Positions 57,813-64,000 of a stretch of 64,000 bases of DNA are shown here, one piece after another. The notes beneath the pieces are model-generated. The model was not told where the DNA came from and made no database searches. It saw only the letters and a list, made by a program, of their open reading frames with translations. Every line of letters begins with the position of its first letter. Within the stretch, counting starts at the first letter, position 1. The stretch lies in contig JAKZHN010000026.1 in the NCBI GenBank assembly GCA_037179335.1, positions 124,001-188,000 of the forward strand. Reading direction: 5' to 3'. This stretch comes from Cyclaneusma minus (lineage: Eukaryota > Ascomycota > Leotiomycetes > Marthamycetales > Marthamycetaceae). The position numbers and the translations under genes are program-made.

Positions 57813-59312
57813 ATGAAGTACCAGTACCGCGTAGCCGGCGTGCCACTCCTCGCCTTGGGTGTCATCGCTGCCCCTCTCGCGCCGATCGGAGGTCTCATCG
57901 TGCCACCCATTGGTGTTCAGCCCAACTCTGCTGGTATTATGACTCCCTCGTATCCCAACAGTACCACGGCTGATGGCAGCAAAGCAACATCTGTCGGCTC
58001 TCATGAAGCAATCACCGCAAGCATCCCTGAGCATATGGGCCTCCTCGGATCAATCGGCCGAGCTCCAACATCCTCCGTCCCTGAATGGGAGACACTTTGG
58101 CTTTCGATGCATGAGACGGAGAAAGCTCGACCTCACAGCACCAGCAATGACCGATTCACAACGATCACCGGCGTAGCTCATGCAACCGAGTCCGTCGCTG
58201 ACTGGGAGGCAGCCTGGCTTTCAAAACACGCGACGGGGGTCCCACCTCACAGTACCACCGCTGCCCCACATTGGTCGCCTACCCTTGAGGCTCGTCAAGC
58301 CAACGAAGATAAGGTTATCCATTGGAGCAAGGGGTGGTACCACGCTTCGCACACCCCCCACGCCAACTCAACCATCCATCACAGCCACCACACTTCGCAC
58401 ACCCATCACGCCAACTCAACTGCCTATTCAAGTTACCGACCCATTTCGCGTGGGCTACCAGTACACAGTTTCACCCGCTCTGCGTCCACCGAATCTACCT
58501 CCAGCAAGCAGACCCACCACAGTCTACCCACCCACTGGCACACACTCCCCGCCATGAAGCTCGCCGACTTCCCTCCCAACTCTATCATCTCCAGCGTCAC
58601 CCCCATCTCTGTCCCTGGCCAGCCCTCCCCTACTCTCAAGGCTGGGGGCCACGGCCCAGTCGTCCACGGAGGACTTTCTTCTTCGTCTCAATCTTCCGGT
58701 GTCTCGTCGCTTCCTTCTGGTGTCTCGCAAAGCGCGTCCCATACTGTGGCGCCTCGCTCCGTCATCTCCAGCTCCAGCGTAATCCCCATCTCCCAGATCT
58801 CTGACGGCCAGCCCCAAGCCCCCGTCACCGTCCCCTCCATCCCCCACGTCTCCGGCATCCCCCGCGGCCCCGGCCCAGTCGTCCCCGGGGGAGCTGCTCC
58901 TTCGTACAATTCCCCCGGCGCCTCGCCGCTGCCTTCTGGTGTCTCGCAAGGCCCGTTCCCTACAGTGGCGCCTCACTCCGTCATCTCCAGCGTTACCCCC
59001 ATCTCTGAGATCTCAGACGGACAGCCCCAGGCCCCCGCAACCGGTGTGCCTTCCGTTCCCCAAGGCACAGCAAGCAAAGCAACCCCAGTCGCCGGAGCAC
59101 ATTCTTCGTACAGATCTCCAGGCGCCTCGCCGCTCCCATCCGGTGTCTCGCAAGGTCCATTCCCCACTGCAGCAAATGCCAACCTGCCCTGGCCTTATGG
59201 CCCCAAGTTGCCATCCGGTCTGTCGGTGGCGGCACCGGTGACAACTGGTAGCGGAATCAGCCAGGGCCCGTTCCCTACTGCTGGGAATGCGAACTTGCCT
59301 TGGCCCTACTAG
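57813..59312 (+). CDS. Secreted repetitive Ser/Pro/Gly-rich protein
   Basis: An intron-free frame of 499 codons. The start MKYQYRVAGVPLLALGVIAA is a signal peptide with cleavage probably after about residue 19-20. The mature part is low in Cys and rich in Ser, Pro, Thr, His and Gly. Internal repeats: an early pair around VPEWETLWLSMHETE and VADWEAAWLSKHATG, each followed by PHST; a His-rich tract (residues about 180-205, IHHSHHTSHTHH); then Pro-rich units with SPLPSGVSQGPFPT at three places and VISSVTPISEISDGQPQAP-type blocks. The extreme C-terminus FPTAGNANLPWPY repeats FPTAANANLPWPY about 50 residues earlier. No enzyme domain or GPI signal. It may be a cell-wall or matrix protein, or a secreted protein used on a host. 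The clear promoter suggests regulated expression. Confidence 0.8.
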   Translation: MKYQYRVAGVPLLALGVIAAPLAPIGGLIVPPIGVQPNSAGIMTPSYPNSTTADGSKATSVGSHEAITASIPEHMGLLGSIGRAPTSSVPEWETLWLSMHETEKARPHSTSNDRFTTITGVAHATESVADWEAAWLSKHATGVPPHSTTAAPHWSPTLEARQANEDKVIHWSKGWYHASHTPHANSTIHHSHHTSHTHHANSTAYSSYRPISRGLPVHSFTRSASTESTSSKQTHHSLPTHWHTLPAMKLADFPPNSIISSVTPISVPGQPSPTLKAGGHGPVVHGGLSSSSQSSGVSSLPSGVSQSASHTVAPRSVISSSSVIPISQISDGQPQAPVTVPSIPHVSGIPRGPGPVVPGGAAPSYNSPGASPLPSGVSQGPFPTVAPHSVISSVTPISEISDGQPQAPATGVPSVPQGTASKATPVAGAHSSYRSPGASPLPSGVSQGPFPTAANANLPWPYGPKLPSGLSVAAPVTTGSGISQGPFPTAGNANLPWPY

Positions 59313-59891
59313 AGCTTGAGGTGAAGGGAAGTGAAGGGAACGGACCAGAATCTGAGTAATACAGGCGCGGGTACAAAGAATGCCGCTGCCAGGATCGGAT
59401 GAGTTTCGGTCTGATGAAAAGGAGTAGGACAGTTGGTCGGATGGTTGGGCTCGAGGCTTGACTTTTTGATCGATGTCCATATTTGGTTCTTCTTCGCTTC
59501 CTTCTGTTTTCATTTGTCTATCTTGCTTTTTGCTTCTTTTCTTTTGCTTGGCGGATCTGGCCGTAGGTGAGGCCACTTTGCCTCCTATGGATCATACGTC
59601 TTCAAAATTGGTGTGTCCGGATCAGGCTCTCGATGACAGTCATTCCGGGCACCAAACTGTGCCGGATTCGCCGACAGTAGTTTGACTTTGGCGATAATGA
59701 AATAACGAAATTGGAATATAATGTCAGTACTGACCAAGAATGTGAATTTGGGACTGGCGTGGTTAGCACAAGAAAACATACAGGGGGAATATAGAAAGTA
59801 GATGGAAAAAATACAATGTACAAAATGTTTAGCATTGATAACCCCCCTGCTTCATTATGTATCTCACACTGTTTTGTGATTGGCCTACCAT
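59313..59891. other. Convergent intergenic region
   Basis: 579 bp between the stop codons of the secreted-protein gene and SF3a60. It should hold both 3' untranslated regions. No repeat or extra gene recognised. Confidence 0.5.
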
Positions 59892-61438
59892 CTATAGCAG
59901 ACCCTGCTTCTGCAAATCGTAGTAGACCTTTTCCGGCATAACATTCCCCTCCGCATCCTCCATCTGCACCACACCCCCATCATCTTTCTGCGCCTGCTTC
60001 TTATCCCTCTGAATCTTATCCCACAACTTCAACGCATCCTCAATCCCCGTAATCTCCCTAAACAACGCTGTATTCGTAATACCCAGACATTTCAAGCCAT
60101 AGATATGTCTTGCTTCGTTGAAATGCTTGTCAAATGCTCGACGGCCCATGTACACAAAGTTTCCGCAAATCTCGCACGGGAATTCTACGCCTAGGCCGTG
60201 CAGCTTGTACAGCCAGAAGGGAATCGGTTTGCCGTCCCAGGCTAGGGGGAGCTTGAGCGGATTATAGATCTTCTCGTCGCCGTCGGATTCGCTGCCGGAA
60301 TCGTCGCCGGCGCCGGCTGGTGCAGCTGATTCGGCGAAGAGCGCGTCGAGTTCTTGCTGGCGCTCACGGTCGGTCATGCCTTGCTTACGCTCGACGTTGA
60401 CTCGGGTATCGCTACGCTCCTGTGACATGGCCGCAGCCAGATGGCGGACGCGAAACTCTCGCTCAGCAATAGCCCGTTCCTTCAATCGAAGACTGCCAGT
60501 TCCACGCTTGCCAGCTTGGCTGTCTCCGTCTCCGGCCTCTGCTTCCCGTGCTGCTCTCGCTTCCGCTGCTCGAATGTGCTTCTTTCCGTTGAGATGGCCC
60601 TTGTAAACGTTCTCGTTCTTGAAGTCCTTCTCACAGTCGGCGCACCATATACCCTCGGATGTAGCACTTGGTCCAATAGACGAAGATTCGAGCTTCCAGC
60701 CAAGGATCTCATTTGCGTCCCATGCTTTATCAAAGTCTTGATCCCAAGTCGCGAACAGCCTATCTATGTTCTCAAGGGGTCTTGTTCGTCGCATGAAACT
60801 TTCCAAATATTCTGCAAGCTCGCCAACATATCGGAAGTACTGATCTGTCATTTTCTCAGCCCGCTTGATCGGGCATTGTGGCGGGATAAAGACGTCAAAG
60901 GTATCGAGGTACTGGAGGTATGTGGGTCGCTTGATGCCGGGAAGATTGAGGAAGGTCTCATGTAACATGGTAAGGTCGAGGAATCTTCCATAGCCTTCCT
61001 CGCCCGTGAACATATGGTCTGTGGCGGAGGGTCCGGAGTCGCCTTCGGTGTTTCTTTTCTTGTATGCCCGCTCTAAATTTTCGACGGGCTCGTTGGGGTA
61101 TCTTTGGTGGAAAGACTTGATTTCGCCCAGCTGCTTGTAGAACTCCTCGACAGGGTCGCCTGTCGAGATGGTCTGGACCTCACGGCTCCGGCTGCCGTCG
61201 GCATCTTTGTAGATGTTGATCAGTCGCTGGGATTGATTTTGTATGCGATCGAGGAAGCCAGCAATCTCATGGTCGCGATTTAATCGCTCTCGGACCTGCG
61301 GGATTTCAATTAGCTATCGAAGACGGTATCAACGATGATGAAGCTCACATGGCGCGGTTCCTCTCCGATGCGATCACTGATTCCCTGCTCAAGCCTCTCC
61401 AAGTCCTCGTGGAGAAATCGCTGCTCTTCGAGAATCAT
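59892..61438 (-). CDS. SF3A3: Splicing factor 3a subunit 3 (SF3a60 / Prp9)
   Basis: Exons 61438-61349 and 61295-59892 (intron 53 bp, phase 0); 497 residues. SF3a60 is part of the U2 snRNP and is required for prespliceosome formation. The N-terminus MILEEQRFLHEDLERLEQGI is the conserved SF3a60 start. Residues about 125-165 (YGRFLDLTMLHETFLNL, YLQYLDTF) are the SF3a60/Prp9 helical region. A first C2H2 finger lies at about 248-270 (CADCEKDF, YKGHLNGKKH). The C-terminal finger lies at about 404-427 (CEICGNFVYMGRRAFDKHF, EARH), preceded by YNPLKLPLAWDGKPIPFWLYKLHG, a family signature. The end MEDAEGNVMPEKVYYDL is also conserved. Divergently arranged with FAL1, 269 bp between start codons. Confidence 0.96.
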
Positions 61439-61707
61439 GACGAAGATCTGGACTCAGAATGTAGCAGATGTTGGTGAGATAAAGCAGTATAGGGTCGCGA
61501 ACTACATGTAGCCATGAGGTTCGCGGTTGCGCTAAGCGCGCGGCCGCGGCTGCAAAAGTATATCTCGCGCCAAATATTTTGTAGGCTTTCTCCGCTCAGC
61601 CGCCTCAAACTGCAGCTCTCCCCCACACAGCCTTACAACGCGCAACTCCAACCTCGAAGCACAGAAATCGCAAATCCGGAACAGCACATCCAACAACTAC
61701 CGCTATC
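61439..61707. promoter_or_regulatory. Short bidirectional promoter, SF3a60 / FAL1
   Basis: Only 269 bp separate the two start codons, so both RNA-processing genes must share this promoter region. A TACATGTA site lies at 61503-61510, 65 bp from the SF3a60 start. A GC-rich patch GCGCGCGGCCGCGG-like at about 61536-61550 follows. Coregulation is inferred, not shown. Confidence 0.7.
61503..61510. promoter_or_regulatory. TACATGTA palindrome, site 8
   Basis: Within the 269-bp SF3a60/FAL1 divergent promoter; here extended to CTACATGTAG. Confidence 0.55.
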
Positions 61708-63059
61708 ATGGCTGACGCCGGTATTGATCGCGAGGCCGAGAAGAGGATGGAGTTCACCACCTCCAAGGAGGTCAATGTCTCGCCCACCTTCGAGGCAATG
61801 CACCTGAAAGGTCTGTGATCATCTTCTACCACTCCCCAGCCCACCAACTGACTCTGAACAGAGAACCTCTTGCGCGGCATCTACGCCTACGGTTACGAAT
61901 CGCCCTCCGCAGTCCAATCTCGCGCCATTGTGCAAATCTGCAAAGGCCGCGACACCATCGCGCAAGCCCAGTCGGGAACCGGAAAGACAGCCACCTTCTC
62001 GATTTCCATGCTCCAGGTCATCGACACCGCCGTGCGCGAAACCCAAGCATTGGTCCTCTCCCCCACCCGCGAACTCGCTACACAGATCCAGTCAGTCGTT
62101 ATGTCGCTCGGCGACTACATGAACGTACAATGCCACGCCTGCATCGGCGGCACGAACGTCGGCGAAGACATTCGCAAGCTCGACTACGGCCAACACATCG
62201 TCTCCGGCACGCCCGGCCGCGTTGCTGACATGATCCGCCGCCGCAACCTGCGCACTCGCCACATCAAGATGCTTGTTCTCGACGAAGCTGATGAATTGCT
62301 GAATCGGGGTTTCCGCGAACAGATCTACGACGTGTACCGCTACCTCCCCCCTGCCACGCAAGTGGTCGTAGTGTCCGCCACACTCCCTTACGACGTCCTC
62401 GACATGACCACCAAGTTCATGACCGACCCCGTCCGCATCCTCGTCAAGCGCGACGAGCTGACCCTCGAAGGCCTCAAGCAATACTTCATCGCCGTCGAAA
62501 AGGAAGAATGGAAATTCGACACCCTCTGCGATCTCTATGACACCCTGACCATCACGCAAGCCGTCATTTTCTGCAACACGCGCCGCAAGGTGGATTGGCT
62601 GACTGACAAGATGCGCGAAGCCAACTTTACGGTCTCGAGTATGCATGGAGAGATGCCGCAGAAAGAGCGTGACAGCATTATGCAGGATTTCCGACAGGGC
62701 AATTCGCGCGTGCTGATTTCGACGGATGTGTGGGCGCGCGGTATCGATGTGCAGCAGGTCTCGCTGGTTATCAATTATGATCTGCCGAGTAACCGTGAGA
62801 ACTACATCCACAGGATTGGTAGGAGTGGTCGCTTTGGACGCAAGGGTGTGGCGATCAATTTTGTGACGAGTGAGGATGTTAGGATCTTGAGAGATATTGA
62901 GTGTAAGTTTCTTCTTCCCCCATTCTCATGACCCCTAAAATCAGGGGGCTGATTCGCATGCGAAACTGTATCTTGCGCGCTTGGCTAATATTTGACACAG
63001 TGTACTACTCGACTCAAATCGACGAGATGCCTATGAATGTGGCCGATCTGCTTTCTTAA
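61708..63059 (+). CDS. FAL1: DEAD-box RNA helicase FAL1 / eIF4A-III
   Basis: Exons 61708-61810, 61862-62902, 63001-63059; 400 residues, the usual length. An eIF4A-III-type ATP-dependent RNA helicase: in yeast Fal1 acts in 40S ribosome assembly, and in filamentous fungi and animals it is the core of the exon junction complex. Motifs: Q motif region (residues 26-53), AQSGTGKT (70-77), PTRELA (102-107), GG at 130-131, TPGR (151-154), DEAD (175-178), SAT (206-208), then VIFCNTRRKVD, STDVWARGID and HRIGRSGRFGRKG. The last exon of 59 bp encodes LYYSTQIDEMPMNVADLLS, the conserved C-terminus of this clade, which separates it from translation factor eIF4A. All splice phases join. Confidence 0.96.
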
Positions 63060-63764
63060 GCTGCCGGAATGAGTATCGATTGTAAGGTCTCAAGCCATTG
63101 GCTGTTGGAGCTAGGAGTTTACGGGTTTACGGGCACATCGCGTCCGCCAAATCATGGCATGGTATTGAGAGCGTGGAGGAAAAGGGGCATTGTGACAAAA
63201 GTAAGCCTCCTCGTTTTCTGCGGCCGAAGTACATGACTCCTCGTTGAACATGGGCTGATTCCTTGATCTCGAATTGATAGCTACTTCGAGAATCACAAGC
63301 CTTTTCAGATTGCCCCTCTCGTGTGAATCACACCGTTGCATCATTGCATCGAAGCATAATGATGACAGTGATATGAAACGGGTGCGTACCCTCTAAAGCA
63401 AAATTCGCTACGAAAAGGAATGGCGAATTCGTTCATCCACTGTATGTAGTAGTATCGAACAGCTTAGTCCGTCTAGCGGAAGAATTCATGGATTCAATCC
63501 TCACATACGACTACGGCGCGGTAATTTCACAACAGAGTGCAAAGTGACTAAACGCGGTTGTAACTTTTGCTAGTCTTGTCAATGTCTCTCGACCTCGCTC
63601 TTTCGCACTAGAGCGATAAAAGTAAAAAGCCATGCGTAAAGCAACTCCATGAAGGCTATTCCATTTCAGCCCATCCATGTTGCACATCTCCCCTCCCAAT
63701 CCGCCCAGTTCGCCTTAATTGTCAAACCACGAACTCCGAAGGCCATTGCACACCAAAAAGTCCC
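63060..63764. other. Convergent intergenic region
   Basis: 705 bp between the ends of FAL1 and the UBX gene. Small frames on the minus strand were judged to be chance. No repeat seen. Confidence 0.5.
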
Positions 63765-64000
63765 TTAAACCCACTTCTGCACAGCCGTGCCTCCCTTCTT
63801 GAATTCCGGAAGATCACCAAGCTTCGCCGACTTATCCGTATGGTCCTTGTTTGGGAAGGTCGTAGCCAACACCCAAGCCCGTCCACCAGCATCCGTAGAC
63901 GAACGACTGATGAATTCGTACACATCGCCAATCGTCTGCGTAGTGTTGAAGCGTGCAGGCAGACGCGTGCCATCAGCCAGCTGCAGTCTCAGCGACACAG
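63765..64000 (-). CDS. UBX-domain protein, C-terminal part (Shp1/p47-like)
   Basis: The gene enters from the right edge; only the last 78 codons are present, so the 5' part is outside the window. The translation SLRLQLADGTRLPARFNTTQ, TIGDVYEFI, WVLATTFPNKD, KSAKLGDLPEFKKGGTAVQK then WV-stop is a complete UBX domain at the C-terminus. It includes the R...FP signature (TFPN) that binds Cdc48/p97. The end GGTAVQKWV resembles fungal Shp1 (p47), a Cdc48 cofactor. The expected UBA and SEP domains lie outside, so another UBX protein cannot be excluded. Confidence 0.85.
   Translation of the reverse strand, partial: VSLRLQLADGTRLPARFNTTQTIGDVYEFISRSSTDAGGRAWVLATTFPNKDHTDKSAKLGDLPEFKKGGTAVQKWV

Noticed and set aside
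62092..62811. 239-codon minus-strand frame
   Set aside because: Antisense of the FAL1 helicase core; no independent evidence.
28627..64000. tRNA or rRNA genes
   Set aside because: No A-box/B-box pair with a cloverleaf or rRNA-like sequence was found by reading, but a covariance-model search was not possible.

Overview
The window is chromosomal DNA of a filamentous ascomycete, most likely a dothideomycete. The genes carry several short introns (about 50-75 bp, GT-AG), and neighbours are close and alternate in strand. Proteins such as the DUF6590 family protein, the PAP2_3 membrane protein and the TPR/MYND/SET protein are typical of Pezizomycotina. The species cannot be fixed from the sequence alone.

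The window has two sharply different halves. Bases 1 to about 28,450 are an extremely A+T-rich, gene-empty block made of transposon wreckage mutated by RIP-like C-to-T and G-to-A change. From left to right it holds: (i) the 3' part of a Ty1/copia element with readable integrase, reverse transcriptase and RNase H and a 3' LTR at 4440; (ii) a Ty3/gypsy element (Gypsy-1, plus strand, 5316-24775) with LTRs of about 225 bp and a 5-bp target duplication ATCCT; (iii) three insertions nested in Gypsy-1. The nested insertions are LINE-like element A (minus, 6764-8746, 16-bp target duplication, TTTA-repeat tail), LINE-like element B (plus, 10447-12226, 13-bp target duplication) and a second full-length copy of the same gypsy family (Gypsy-2, minus, 13049-20817, target duplication ATTAT). 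After 24780 there is 3.7 kb of unidentified relics. It ends in a direct repeat in which one copy is almost unmutated and the other fully converted.

From 28.7 kb to the right end the DNA has ordinary composition and carries these genes: a coiled-coil protein of unknown function (minus); a nine-exon DUF6590 protein with a tandemly duplicated exon (plus); exocyst subunit SEC3 (minus); a PAP2_3 membrane phosphatase/phosphotransferase-like protein (plus); a BTB/POZ protein (plus); a sulfotransferase-family protein (plus); signal recognition particle subunit SRP72 (plus); a TPR/MYND/SET (SMYD-like) protein (plus); a repetitive secreted protein (plus); splicing factor SF3a60 (minus); DEAD-box helicase FAL1/eIF4A-III (plus, divergent from SF3a60); and the 3' end of a UBX-domain (Shp1/p47-like) gene (minus). 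Most are housekeeping genes of secretion (SEC3, SRP72) and RNA splicing (SF3a60, FAL1). They do not form a biosynthetic or defence cluster.

The least expected signals are non-coding. The perfect palindrome TACATGTA occurs eight times, always outside coding sequence. Degenerate tandem arrays with an exact 19-bp period occur at five places. A conserved sequence with core GTGGGACG occurs at three places. The two gypsy copies appear to have been mutated in different sequence contexts.
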